From: JBLHKW01 sp047618565 | GTDB lineage: Bacteria; Planctomycetota; UBA1135; GCA-002686595 | DNA: 38,255 nt | Direction of reading: 5' to 3' | Assembly (NCBI GenBank): GCA_047618565.1 | Contig: JBLHKW010000031.1 | Coordinates: forward strand, 1 to 38,255 | In this document: one piece after another, positions 16,050 through 24,271 of the stretch | Layout of the letters: each line of letters starts with the position of its first letter | How positions within the stretch are numbered: position 1 is the stretch's first letter | Program-made: the position numbers and the translations under genes | Notes under the pieces: generated by a model | The model's input: the letters and a program-made list of their open reading frames with translations, nothing else | What the model was told of the DNA's origin: nothing | Database searches by the model: none

Positions 16050-17645
16050 CTAGAGACCGGCGCCGAAGCCGCTCGGTCCGGGACTCTTCGGGGGCGCCGG
16101 CGGTTCCGGTTGCTCATTCTGCGGCTTCGAGCGTTCTGGCCGCTGGCGTTGCTTGGGCTTCTCGGGCTCCGGTTCACTGATTCCCAGGCCGAAGGACGAG
16201 CTGGCCGGAGCCGGGCGATTGGCGCCCTTGGCAGGACTCCGCTCGTCTCGCTTCTGGCGGTCGTCCGCGACCCGCGCCTCACGTTCAGGTCGCTGTTGCC
16301 GATCTCTGCCGCCACCCGACGGCTCGGCGTCGCGACGCGCGGCAGAATTGCTCCGGGGCTTCGCGGCCGGGGCCGGCTGGTCGGGGCTCTCGCTAACGGG
16401 CAGGCTCGCCGCGGTGGAGATGTCTCCTGGTTGCAGCTCCTCGACGCTCCACGGAGCGCCTCCGATCAAGGCCCTCCACTTGCGCTCGTCCTCGGGCGTC
16501 ACGAACGTGATCGACGTTCCCTTGCGCCCGGCTCGGCCCGTGCGGCCGATACGGTGGGTGTAGTCGGAAATGTCGCGCGGCACGCCGAAGTTCAGGACGT
16601 GCGACACATGATCGACGTCCAGGCCGCGCGAGGCCACGTCCGTGGCCAGGAGCACCTTCACGGACCCTTCGCGGAAGGCCGACATCACGCGGAAGCGCGA
16701 GGCCTGGTCGTAGCCGCCGTGCAGCGCCTTGACCGGGAAGCGTTCACGTTCCATCCAGCGCAGGAGGCGGTCGACGTCCGTGCGCCGTTCGCAGAAGACG
16801 AGGAACACGTCCTCTTCATTGCTGGCGCTCAGCAGCTTGGCGAGGGCTTGCGGGCGCCGGTCACCATCGACCTTGATGAAGAACTGGCGGATGGAGTCGA
16901 CGGTAGCGAGACCCTTGGCTGTGGCGATCTCGGCCGGGTTCTTCGTCGATTCGCGCGCGAGCGATAGCAGGCTGGGCGGAAAGGTCGCCGAGAACAGCAG
17001 CGTCTGACGCTCGTCGGGAATCGCCTTGAGGATCTTGCGGACGTCATCGATGAAGCCGATCTCGAGCATCTTGTCGGCTTCGTCGAGCACCGCGAACTCG
17101 GTCCACGGGAAGGTCAGGAAGCCCTGATTCATCAGGTCCAGAATCCGGCCGGGGGTACCGACCACGACCTGAGCGCCGGACTGCAACGCGTCAACCTGTG
17201 GACGCATCTCCTCACCGCCGACGATCAAGGCCACGCTCAGGTTGCTCGCGCGTCCGAGATCCTCAAGGACGCGGTAGACCTGTTCCGTGAGTTCGCGCGT
17301 CGGGCACATGACCAGTGCCAGCACCGAGGATCGCTGCGGATCCATGCGCGCCATCATCGGCGCGCCGAAGGCCAGCGTCTTGCCGGTTCCGGTTTCAGCC
17401 TTTGCGATCACGTCCCTGCCCTCGAGCACGGGACCGATGGCGAGTGCCTGGATGGGCGTGGGTGAGACGATACCCATTGCGGCGATCGCATCCTGGATGG
17501 CGTCACCGAGATCCCACTCGGCGAAGGACTTGATGTCGGGCACCTCGTCGACCGGGTGCAACGCTTCTGCCGGCTCGACGCGGGACGCGCCGGTCGATCT
17601 GGGCCGACGGGGTCTTCCGCCGGATTTTTGGGGGGGGCGATTCAC
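16050..17645 (-). CDS. DEAD-box ATP-dependent RNA helicase
   Basis: A 531-residue helicase with start codon GTG at 17645. All family motifs are present in order: PTPIQALAI (Q motif), AETGTGKT (83-90, motif I), PTRELT (Ia), GTPGR (Ib), DEAD at 188-191 (II), SAT at 219-221 (III), TDVASRGLD (V) and HRIGRTGRAG (VI). The core ends near residue 400 and is followed by about 120 residues rich in Pro, Arg, Glu and Ser, predicted to be disordered and probably RNA-binding. It most resembles the RhlE/CsdA type used in RNA remodelling and ribosome biogenesis. The first codons cross a run of eight C and five A on the coding strand, a slippage-prone sequence. It is the first gene of the helicase-ferredoxin-ispH group. 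Confidence 0.95.
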   Translation of the reverse strand: MNRPPQKSGGRPRRPRSTGASRVEPAEALHPVDEVPDIKSFAEWDLGDAIQDAIAAMGIVSPTPIQALAIGPVLEGRDVIAKAETGTGKTLAFGAPMMARMDPQRSSVLALVMCPTRELTEQVYRVLEDLGRASNLSVALIVGGEEMRPQVDALQSGAQVVVGTPGRILDLMNQGFLTFPWTEFAVLDEADKMLEIGFIDDVRKILKAIPDERQTLLFSATFPPSLLSLARESTKNPAEIATAKGLATVDSIRQFFIKVDGDRRPQALAKLLSASNEEDVFLVFCERRTDVDRLLRWMERERFPVKALHGGYDQASRFRVMSAFREGSVKVLLATDVASRGLDVDHVSHVLNFGVPRDISDYTHRIGRTGRAGRKGTSITFVTPEDERKWRALIGGAPWSVEELQPGDISTAASLPVSESPDQPAPAAKPRSNSAARRDAEPSGGGRDRQQRPEREARVADDRQKRDERSPAKGANRPAPASSSFGLGISEPEPEKPKQRQRPERSKPQNEQPEPPAPPKSPGPSGFGAGL

Positions 17646-17897
17646 TGGTGTTCTTTGATCCTGTTACGCGAAGATGAGCCCCAGAGGATAGGCGTTTCGG
17701 CCGCCAGGTTGGAGTCCCCAGCCCCATATCAGCGGGGAATCGGCGAGAAAGGGTCGAATCGGCCATCCGGCTCGTCGGCATGGGCCCGGGGCCGGGCGTC
17801 CAGCGCCATCCGTGAGCCTGCCCCGGCGGGGAGGGGTGCGGCGGCGGTCCGGGATAGTGCTCGCGCTGCGGGTGCCGGGCGGCGATGTTGGCGGGTG

Positions 17898-18674
17898 ATG
17901 AAGATCGCCACCTGGAACGTCAACTCGATCAGGGCTCGCCTACCGCGTCTGCTCGCATGGCTGGAGAGCCGTCAGCCGGATGTGGTCTGCCTGCAGGAGA
18001 CCAAGGTCGTCGATGAGCTGTTTCCGCGCGCGGAGATCGAGGCTCTCGGCTACTCGATCGAGTGTTTCGGCCAGAAGACCTACAACGGCGTCGCGGTCCT
18101 GTCGCGGACCGAGATGACCGACGTGGTACACGGTTTTCCGGACGATCCAGAGGACGCTCAGCGACGCGTTCTCGGTGTGTGTGTGCAGGGCATCCAGATC
18201 CTGAACCTCTACGTCGTCAACGGAAAAGAGGTCGGCTGTGACAAGTACGAGCACAAGCTGAGGTGGCTCGAGGACCTGCGCAAGTTGGTGTGTACGCGCT
18301 ATGCGGATGCAGAGCGACTGGTCCTCACTGGCGACTTCAACATCACCTTCGACGACCGTGACGTGTACGACCCGGATGCGTGGCGTGACCGCATCCTGTG
18401 CTCGCTGCCCGAGCGCGAAGCCCTCGCTCGCATCATGGAGTGCGGGCTCACGGACGTGTTCCGCCATTTCCATGAAGAGGGCGAACACTACACGTGGTGG
18501 GATTACCGCACTCGCGGCTGGGCGCGCAATCGTGGCCTGCGGATCGACCACTTCCTGATGTCGCCCGAGGCGCTCAAGAGCTGCCGCGCGATCCATGTCG
18601 ATCGCGAAGAACGGGACGGCGAGAAGCCTTCCGACCATGCGCCGGTGATCGTCGAGATGGACGCAGGGTCCTGA
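17898..18674 (+). CDS. xthA: exodeoxyribonuclease III
   Basis: A 258-residue Mg-dependent AP endonuclease/3'-exonuclease of the ExoIII family, starting at ATG 17898 (MKIATWNVNSIRARL, the exact family start). Catalytic residues are Asn7, Glu34 in LQETKV, Asp146 and Asn148 in TGDFNI, and Asp246/His247 in SDHAPV. It acts in base-excision repair. The gene is divergent from the helicase across a 250-base gap without clear promoter elements, and it ends 9 bases from the end of the sensor-kinase/receiver reading frame on the other strand, leaving no room for a terminator. Confidence 0.96.
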   Translation: MKIATWNVNSIRARLPRLLAWLESRQPDVVCLQETKVVDELFPRAEIEALGYSIECFGQKTYNGVAVLSRTEMTDVVHGFPDDPEDAQRRVLGVCVQGIQILNLYVVNGKEVGCDKYEHKLRWLEDLRKLVCTRYADAERLVLTGDFNITFDDRDVYDPDAWRDRILCSLPEREALARIMECGLTDVFRHFHEEGEHYTWWDYRTRGWARNRGLRIDHFLMSPEALKSCRAIHVDREERDGEKPSDHAPVIVEMDAGS

Positions 18675-18683
18675 TCGACCGAG

Positions 18684-19106
18684 CTACTTCGGGTCGAGGA
18701 TCACGGACAGCGCGCGCTTGAGGGAATCGAGCGTCACGGGTTTGGCGAGCACGTGCGCGACACCGTCTCCCGGCGAGGCGTTCGTGTCCATATCGGGGTT
18801 CCAGCCCGTCAACAACATCACCGGCAGGTCCATCCCGGCGTCCTGGATCTGGCGTGCCAGATCGGTGCCCGACAATCCTGGCATTCCCAGGTCAGTCAGA
18901 ACGGCATCGAACTCGCCGGCCTGCAGGACCATCAGCGCATCGGTCGGATTTCCGAGTGCGGTCACATCGTGTCCGAGGGCCGCGAGCAGCCGCTCGATCG
19001 TATTGAGCACCAGGTCGTCGTCGTCTACGACGAGCAGTGTGTAGGCCGATTTCGCCGTCGGCTGGACCGGTTGAGGCAGATCGGTGGGCTCCTCGACGAG
19101 CGGGAG
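18684..19106 (-). pseudogene. response-regulator receiver domain, in frame behind a TAG
   Basis: This 140-codon stretch continues the sensor-kinase frame directly after TAG 19107-19109. It starts LPLVEEPTD, has a short linker, then a full receiver domain: acidic pocket LLVVDDDD, phosphoacceptor Asp in VLTDLGMPG, then LLTGW and the conserved Lys in LAKPV. No ATG, GTG or TTG occurs in frame between the TAG and the acidic pocket; the first is GTG at 19010, already past it, so an intact receiver cannot be made from an ordinary start of its own. The words LTL and LP on either side of the TAG match the usual kinase-to-receiver junction of hybrid kinases. Either the stop is a recent nonsense mutation or sequencing error, or it is read through. 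Confidence 0.8.
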
Positions 19107-20462
19107 CTAGAGCGTCAGGCGACTGCCTTGACCCAGTTCGGTCGTGCACTCGATGCTCCCGCCAAGCCGCTTCGCCATGCCTTCGCAGGTGCTCAGTCCG
19201 AATCCACAGCCACGTGCTCCCTTGGTCGAGAAGAACGGATTGAAGGCCCTTTCGAGGGTGGAACCGTCCATTCCGGCGCCATCGTCGGCAACCGCGATGA
19301 AGGCCCGCTCACCCTGCGCGCCGGTGGAGAGCGTGATCGTGCCCTGTCGCTCGATCGCGTCGGCAGCGTTGAAGATCAGGTTCATCATGATCTCCCGGAT
19401 CTCCGACGGTGCGGCAAGCACGTGCGGGGCCGAATCGATCTGCAGGTCGACCTCGATCGTCGCACCACGCTTGCGTGCCTCGTCCCACCACTTGTGGCGG
19501 GTGAAGAGGGGCATTTCCGCAACGATCTTGTCGAGCCGGATCGCCTCGCCCGGCGGCTGCTCCTGCGAGTCGCGCGTGAAGTTCAGCAGGCGCCGCACGG
19601 TGCTGGCAGCGTCCAGTGCACATGTACGGATCGTGCCGATCGACGAGCGCGCCTCCGCGTCGAATCCATCACGTGCCAGTAGCAGGTCGCACATCCCCAG
19701 GGCGACGAGCAGCATGTTGTTGAAGTCGTGTGCAATCCCGGCCGCCATCTCGCCCAGAGCAGAGAGGCGCTCCGCGCGTACCACAGCAGCCTGCACCGAC
19801 TGGATCTCGGTCACGGTCAAGTTCAGGCGCTCGATCAGCTCGAGGTTTCTGAAGGCTGTCGCGGCCTGTTCCGCGAACAGTGACAGTAGACGCAGGTCGT
19901 CGGTCGAGAAGGGGGCAGGCGTGCCACGCTGGTCGAAATGCAGAACACCGATCACGCGCTCGTCCACGATAAGCGGAGCGCACAGGACGGACGCGATCTT
20001 GTAATGCAGGACACTGCGCTGATCGCGCAGCGCGGGGGCATCCGCCGTGTTGTCGATCAGCAACGGCCGACGGGTCGCGATGACCTGATTGAGGATCGTC
20101 TCGCTGATCGGAAGCTCGCGGTCCTCTCCGACGCCGTCCGAGTTCAGTGACTGCAGGTTGGTCGACTGGATGCGCGGTCCGTGATCCGAGTCCAGCATGA
20201 TGACGAAGCTGTTCTCGGCATCGAACAACTCCCGTAGACGGTCGCGCACATACGATAGTAGCCCGTCACGATCGTGAATCTGATTCATCGAGCGTGAGAT
20301 CTCGAGCAGGCGCTGGAGCTGTTGCGCCGGCAGCGATTCACCCGATCTGGCCGCCTGGCTTCCGAGTAACTCGTTGCAGGATTGCTCGAGTCTCACGAGC
20401 CGGGCGTGGGCCTCGGAGGACTCCAGGCCGGACGGGTCTGATTCTTCGGGTGTCTCGCGCAT
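19107..20462 (-). CDS. GAF-domain sensor histidine kinase (hybrid kinase, interrupted)
   Basis: A 451-residue cytoplasmic sensor kinase with no membrane segment. Residues 45-62 can form a short coiled coil, and about 64-205 form a GAF domain (small-ligand or redox/light sensing). The dimerisation/phosphoacceptor helix has GEMAAGIAHDFNNML with His245. The ATPase part shows the N-box EIMMNLIFNAADAI, the G1 box DDGAGMDG and the G2 box GFGLST. The HDFNN-type H-box is typical of hybrid kinases with a C-terminal receiver. The frame stops at TAG 19107-19109, after which a receiver domain continues in the same frame, so the original gene was probably 18684-20462 (about 592 codons). No good ribosome-binding site precedes the ATG. 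Confidence 0.92.
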   Translation of the reverse strand: MRETPEESDPSGLESSEAHARLVRLEQSCNELLGSQAARSGESLPAQQLQRLLEISRSMNQIHDRDGLLSYVRDRLRELFDAENSFVIMLDSDHGPRIQSTNLQSLNSDGVGEDRELPISETILNQVIATRRPLLIDNTADAPALRDQRSVLHYKIASVLCAPLIVDERVIGVLHFDQRGTPAPFSTDDLRLLSLFAEQAATAFRNLELIERLNLTVTEIQSVQAAVVRAERLSALGEMAAGIAHDFNNMLLVALGMCDLLLARDGFDAEARSSIGTIRTCALDAASTVRRLLNFTRDSQEQPPGEAIRLDKIVAEMPLFTRHKWWDEARKRGATIEVDLQIDSAPHVLAAPSEIREIMMNLIFNAADAIERQGTITLSTGAQGERAFIAVADDGAGMDGSTLERAFNPFFSTKGARGCGFGLSTCEGMAKRLGGSIECTTELGQGSRLTL

Positions 20463-20528
20463 GGGAATGGTGTCAGCCTATTAAATAGCATGCGCGCACC
20501 AAAGCAGTTCCTCGCGCCCGACGAGCCT

Positions 20529-20904
20529 TCAGGGCCCTGATAGGTTCGCCTGATTGGCGCCGGAGTCGAGCACCCGCTTGCGCGCTGTTGCCCCCACGTA
20601 AACCGCCTGCATCGCCGAGTCTGGCATCTGCCGCAGCAGGTCACGAAATACCCCCCCCCCCCCCACGCAGCGCTGCAGCCTGAGCGGGGAGCGGTTGCGT
20701 CGCCCGAAACGCTCCTGGAAGCGCATCATTCCCGCGTCGGCCGGCACAGCAGGTCGGGCGCCTCGAACTCCGCGGCGATCCGGGCACCTTCTGCGAGCCA
20801 ATCCAGCCGCAACTCGAGGGGGCGAGCTCACCAGCCGTGCCCGCTCCGGTGTTTACGAGGACCTGACCGATGGCGGTCTCGGGGCACGCAGGCACGCGTG
20901 CCAT
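20529..20904 (-). pseudogene. possible frameshifted gene remnant
   Basis: Three minus-strand segments look protein-like but do not share a frame: an N-terminal piece from ATG 20904 (ETAIGQVLVNTGAGTAGEL), a middle piece reading LELRLDWLAEGARIAAEFEA in another frame, and a C-terminal piece with FRDLLRQMPDSAMQAVYVG ending at 20529. A G14 run (minus strand) lies between the last two. I do not recognise the family. It is either a decayed gene or an intact gene damaged by homopolymer errors. Confidence 0.4.
20651..20664. repeat. C14 homopolymer tract
   Basis: Fourteen consecutive C on the plus strand at 20651-20664. It is the longest homopolymer in the window and sits inside the possible frameshifted gene remnant. 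Its length may be wrong in the assembly. Confidence 0.95.
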
Positions 20905-20914
20905 CCGGGGGCGA

Positions 20915-21559
20915 TCAGTTGTCGCCCGGCGGCAGTTCCAGGGGCGGGAACTTCCTGTGCGCCGCGATGGCGCGTTCCGCTCGTCGCACCGTGTCGGGCT
21001 CGCTGAAGATGCCCGCCATCGAGCTCTGCGGAAGATGCATGCGTTGCGCGAGCAGGTCTGTCAACAACGTGATCGGGACGTCGGGTGGGAGCTTCAACAT
21101 CTTGTCGCTGCGGGAGACGATCGCCTTGACCAATTTGGGGCGTAGTCGCATCTCATCGCCCTTTGATGGGATCGTCTCTTCGAGTGCTTCGCATTCCGCC
21201 AGTCGGTAGCTGTGCTCACTGTCGACCTCGAGCAGCCGCACGCGCGCGAGTCCAAACACCCAGATCAGAAAGCGCCCGTCGTCCAATCGGTCATGGCGGG
21301 CAATCTCTCCCAGGCCGGCCACGGGCAGCACGGCCGGCGGCGTGTCCTCAATGTCCGCCTGCCCCTCCTGGATCGTGGCGATGATCAGGCGCCCCGGCCC
21401 ATCCAGGGAGTCTTCTATCATCTGCAGGTAACGTGGCTCGAAGACGTGCAGCGGCATCAGCTGTCGCGGGAACAGCACGACCTGCGGCAGCGGGAACATC
21501 GGCACGGTGCTGGTGCTTGTGGCGCCCTCCGGCGGCCAGTGATCCGGAACTTGATTCAC
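20915..21559 (-). CDS. LON substrate-binding-domain protein
   Basis: I take GTG 21559, 4 bases after the preceding stop, giving 214 residues; ATG 21499 (MFPLPQVVLFP) is an alternative. The N-terminal motif MFPLPQVVLFPRQLMPLHVF followed by EPRYLQMIED is the signature of the LON N-terminal (PUA-like) domain. No ATPase or protease domain follows, so it is one of the stand-alone Lon-N proteins, whose function is not established and may be in substrate recognition. The remainder is a predicted helical bundle with RPKLVKAIVSRSDKMLKLP. It lies in tandem with the SirB1-like gene. Confidence 0.88.
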   Translation of the reverse strand: MNQVPDHWPPEGATSTSTVPMFPLPQVVLFPRQLMPLHVFEPRYLQMIEDSLDGPGRLIIATIQEGQADIEDTPPAVLPVAGLGEIARHDRLDDGRFLIWVFGLARVRLLEVDSEHSYRLAECEALEETIPSKGDEMRLRPKLVKAIVSRSDKMLKLPPDVPITLLTDLLAQRMHLPQSSMAGIFSEPDTVRRAERAIAAHRKFPPLELPPGDN

Positions 21560-21563
21560 TGGA

Positions 21564-22505
21564 TCAGCGCAGCGCTGCGCCTGTTTGGTCGGAATCCGCG
21601 GTTGCGCGCAGGACCAGTTCGAGCTCGCGCGCTTCGGCGAATCGACCCCGTGCACGGCAGCTTTGGCGCAGATTGCGCACGTGCCGTTCGAACAGATCGG
21701 CGGCCGAAGCCGGCCGTAGCCACTCCGGCCGGAACGTGAGGCCATGCTGGTCGATGTAGGCCAGGCACTGTTTCTCGGCGAGGATCTGGCCACCGCCGAA
21801 GGGATCGACGATCGAGGTGTCGGATGGCCGCGGGCCATGGTGCAAGCGCAGCAGGATGTGGCCCGGGAACGGCAGCAGAGATGTCTTGATCTGCGCGCGG
21901 CGTGCGACGAATGCGAAGATCGCGCACAGGGTCAGGGGCATCCCGCGTCGGCGTTCGATCGAGCGCCCGAGAAAAATGTTGTCGGGATGGTGGAAGTCGT
22001 CGGTGGCGCCGCAGAAACCCATCTCTTTGGACAGCACGTGCACGAGCGCATGGGCGCGCTCGATTCCGGGACTTCGGCGGGCCGCCTCGCGCTGGACCAT
22101 GTTGGCCATTGCGTCCAGGGCCTTGCGGTAAGGGCGCACGTCGAGGCCCGGTGACCAGTAGTTGTCGAGCAGGAACAACCCGCGCTCGAGGTCGACTCCG
22201 GCGCTCACGCGACGGATCAGGCGCCGCACAACCCGGCGGCGGTCGAGCACGAGCAGCAACTGGCGCGCACGGCCGCGCTGATGGGCGGAGCCCGAGCGCA
22301 CCGCGCGGCGCAGGGCCTGCTCTCCCGCGCGACCCGCGCTCAGGAACTGGGAACGCACCTCGGCCAGCACGACGGGCGAATCGTCCTGAAGCAGGCTCAG
22401 GAGCACGTCGAAGCGGCGGGCCGATTCGCTTGCTGCCCGGCTGCGGGCCGCGGGCTGCGACGCTGGCGGACGCGGCGCGTCGTGTTTGCTGGGGTCGGAA
22501 TTCAA
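21564..22505 (-). CDS. SirB1/transglutaminase-like family protein
   Basis: A 313-residue protein with a start at TTG 22505; the first 30 residues are low-complexity and the true start may be further in. The centre carries the SirB1 pattern: SKEMGFCGATDDFHHPDNIF then ERRRGMPLTLCAIFAFVARR, LPFPGHILLRL and DPFGGG. Cys (in GFCG or TLCA) and His in FPGH match a transglutaminase-like fold seen in SirB1/YchA proteins, whose biochemical role is unknown. The N-terminal 100 residues are helical and Arg-rich. Placed directly upstream of the LON-domain gene, so the two are probably co-transcribed. Confidence 0.85.
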   Translation of the reverse strand: MNSDPSKHDAPRPPASQPAARSRAASESARRFDVLLSLLQDDSPVVLAEVRSQFLSAGRAGEQALRRAVRSGSAHQRGRARQLLLVLDRRRVVRRLIRRVSAGVDLERGLFLLDNYWSPGLDVRPYRKALDAMANMVQREAARRSPGIERAHALVHVLSKEMGFCGATDDFHHPDNIFLGRSIERRRGMPLTLCAIFAFVARRAQIKTSLLPFPGHILLRLHHGPRPSDTSIVDPFGGGQILAEKQCLAYIDQHGLTFRPEWLRPASAADLFERHVRNLRQSCRARGRFAEARELELVLRATADSDQTGAALR

Positions 22506-22718
22506 GGTGGGGCTGGCCCAGGCGGGCTTGTAGGGGCGTGAGCGGGCCCTGCCAGGGTCCCAACGGGTCCACCCGCATCGCCGGCCCGCGCTGGGCGCTT
22601 GCCTCGATGCGGCCGTTCCCCACGGAGCGCCGGATGGCCGTAGGTCGTCGCCGAGCGCCCATTATGCACTTTTGGCGTCGACAAGGCACACCAAGCTCCT
22701 ATGGGGGATGCTCTGCGC

Positions 22719-22747
22719 TTGATCCTGGCCCCTACGCCGCCTATTCT
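22719..22747 (+). promoter_or_regulatory. candidate sigma-70 promoter for cluster B
   Basis: TTGATC (22719-22724) and TATTCT (22742-22747) are separated by exactly 17 bases; each matches four of six consensus positions. It faces the thiolase at 22968, leaving a leader of about 215 bases. Confidence 0.35.
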
Positions 22748-22768
22748 GTTTGCCGCAAATCCGATTCA

Positions 22769-22791
22769 GGGTGGGTCAGGGCGGGGCGGGG
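22769..22791 (+). other. G-quadruplex-type motif in cluster B leader
   Basis: Five G runs of length 3, 3, 3, 4 and 4 are separated by loops of 1, 3, 1 and 1 bases. This meets the usual criterion for a stable intramolecular quadruplex, on the coding strand and about 20 bases after the candidate -10 box. If formed in the transcript it would lie near the 5' end of the leader. Confidence 0.6.
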
Positions 22792-22967
22792 TCTCGCAGT
22801 CCAGGGCCGATCGACGGTCGTCGGGGGGGCTGGCCCGCCGGCGGCCCCTGCAGCCCGTCGTCGAGGCCCGCAGCGCGGCCCTTCCAGACTGTTCGACGTG
22901 GCAGGCCAGTCACAGCGGCCCGGAAGAGCACCCCGATTCACGCGGGTTCCAGACCCCAGTCGTATCC

Positions 22968-24197
22968 ATGTTAACTCCCAACGCAACGACCCAGCCGCGC
23001 GTCGTGGTGACGCACGCACTGCGCACACCGATCGCACGCTTTCTAGGCTCCTTCGCGGATCTGTCGGCCGCCGACATCGGCACGGCGGTCGTGGCGGAGC
23101 TCCTCGGGCGTGCGCGCGCTGCCAGCAACGGAGCGGACCTGCCGATCGGCGAGGTTTTCTTCGGGAACGGTCGTCAGGCGGGGGGTGGGCCGAATGTGGC
23201 GCGCCAGGTGAGTGTGCGCGCGGGTATTCCCCAAGAGGTTCCCGCGACCACCATCAACATGGCATGCGGCTCCGGCCTGAAGTCGCTAGCCCTCGGCGCT
23301 GATTCGATCCGGCTCGGCAGGAATCAGGCGGTCGTCGCTGGCGGAACGGAGAGCATGAGCGGGTTGCCGTTCATGTTGCCGCGCATGCGCCGTGGATATC
23401 GCCTCGGACACGCCGAGCTGACCGACGGAATGTACAAAGATGGTTTCATGTGTCCGCTGGCCGACATGGTGATGGGGGACACTGCTGAGAACCTCGCGCG
23501 CGAGCTCGATATCGGTCGCGATGAGCAGGATGCCTTCGCGCTGAAGAGTCAGCACAATGCCCAGGCAGCGATCGAGGCCGGACGGTTCGCCGACGAGATC
23601 GTCCCCGTCGAGTTGCCCGGGAAGCGCGGCAAGCCCGGCGTGGTCATCACGGCCGACGAGCATCCGCGCGCGGACTCGACCCTCGCGGGCCTGGCCAAGC
23701 TCAGGCCTGTCTTCGGCGGCGCCGACGGGACGGTCACGGCGGGCAATTCCTCCGGTATCACCGATGGAGCCAGCGCGGTCATGCTCATGTCCGAGGAGCT
23801 ATGCGCGCGCCTGGGGCTCGAGCCCCTGGCCTATGTGGGCGAGACGCGCCAGGCCGGCGTCGACCCGAAGATCATGGGCGTGGGCCCGGTTCCGGCAGTG
23901 CGCAGTCTCGAGCAGGCCAATGGTCTTGGCGTGGGCGACTACGACCTTATCGAGCTGAACGAGGCCTTTGCGGCCCAGGTGATTGCGTGCGACCGTGAGT
24001 TGGAGTTGCCGCCGGAACGGCTCAACGTCAACGGCGGTTCGATCGCCCTCGGGCACCCGATCGGCGGAACGGGCACGCGCATCGTCACGACTCTTTTGCA
24101 CGAGATGCGCCGGCGCGGTTCGGCGCACGGACTGGCCACGCTCTGCATCTCAGGTGGGATGGGGCTGGCGACGGCGTTCCACAGCAGTGCGCCGTGA
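22968..24197 (+). CDS. acetyl-CoA C-acyltransferase (thiolase) 2
   Basis: ATG 22968 gives 409 residues. The catalytic residues are Cys100 in NMACGSG, His363 in GHPIGGTG and Cys393 in TLCISGGM, with NEAF at 331-334. It is distinct in sequence from the thiolases at 5122 and 27501. It starts cluster B, followed 74 bases later by a 3-hydroxyacyl-CoA dehydrogenase, repeating the thiolase-dehydrogenase pairing of cluster A. Substrate chain length is not readable; acetoacetyl-CoA or longer 3-ketoacyl-CoA are both possible. Confidence 0.94.
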   Translation: MLTPNATTQPRVVVTHALRTPIARFLGSFADLSAADIGTAVVAELLGRARAASNGADLPIGEVFFGNGRQAGGGPNVARQVSVRAGIPQEVPATTINMACGSGLKSLALGADSIRLGRNQAVVAGGTESMSGLPFMLPRMRRGYRLGHAELTDGMYKDGFMCPLADMVMGDTAENLARELDIGRDEQDAFALKSQHNAQAAIEAGRFADEIVPVELPGKRGKPGVVITADEHPRADSTLAGLAKLRPVFGGADGTVTAGNSSGITDGASAVMLMSEELCARLGLEPLAYVGETRQAGVDPKIMGVGPVPAVRSLEQANGLGVGDYDLIELNEAFAAQVIACDRELELPPERLNVNGGSIALGHPIGGTGTRIVTTLLHEMRRRGSAHGLATLCISGGMGLATAFHSSAP

Positions 24198-24271
24198 GCC
24201 GTCACGACGGGTTCAAAATTCAGCAGGTGTTCAGCCAGGCCGCGAAGGCCAATCAAGGAGCAGGAAACTAG

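Larger units (their letters stand above)
20463..20914. other. degenerate intergenic region with long C tract
   Basis: A 450-base stretch between two leftward genes with no intact gene. Protein-like segments appear on the minus strand but in different frames (see 20529-20904), and a run of 14 C splits them. The start region of the sensor kinase includes the small AT-rich palindrome-like CTATTAAATAG (20478-20488). Confidence 0.5.
22506..22967. other. divergent intergenic region, SirB1 gene / cluster B
   Basis: About 460 bases with no supportable gene. It contains a candidate sigma-70 promoter (22719-22747) facing cluster B and a G-quadruplex-type run (22769-22791) just downstream. No ribosome-binding site is evident before the ATG at 22968. 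Confidence 0.55.

Noticed and set aside
18684..19010. Stand-alone response regulator starting at GTG 19010
   Set aside because: This start comes after the acidic pocket VVDDDD, so the receiver would lack an essential part; the frame continues from the kinase.
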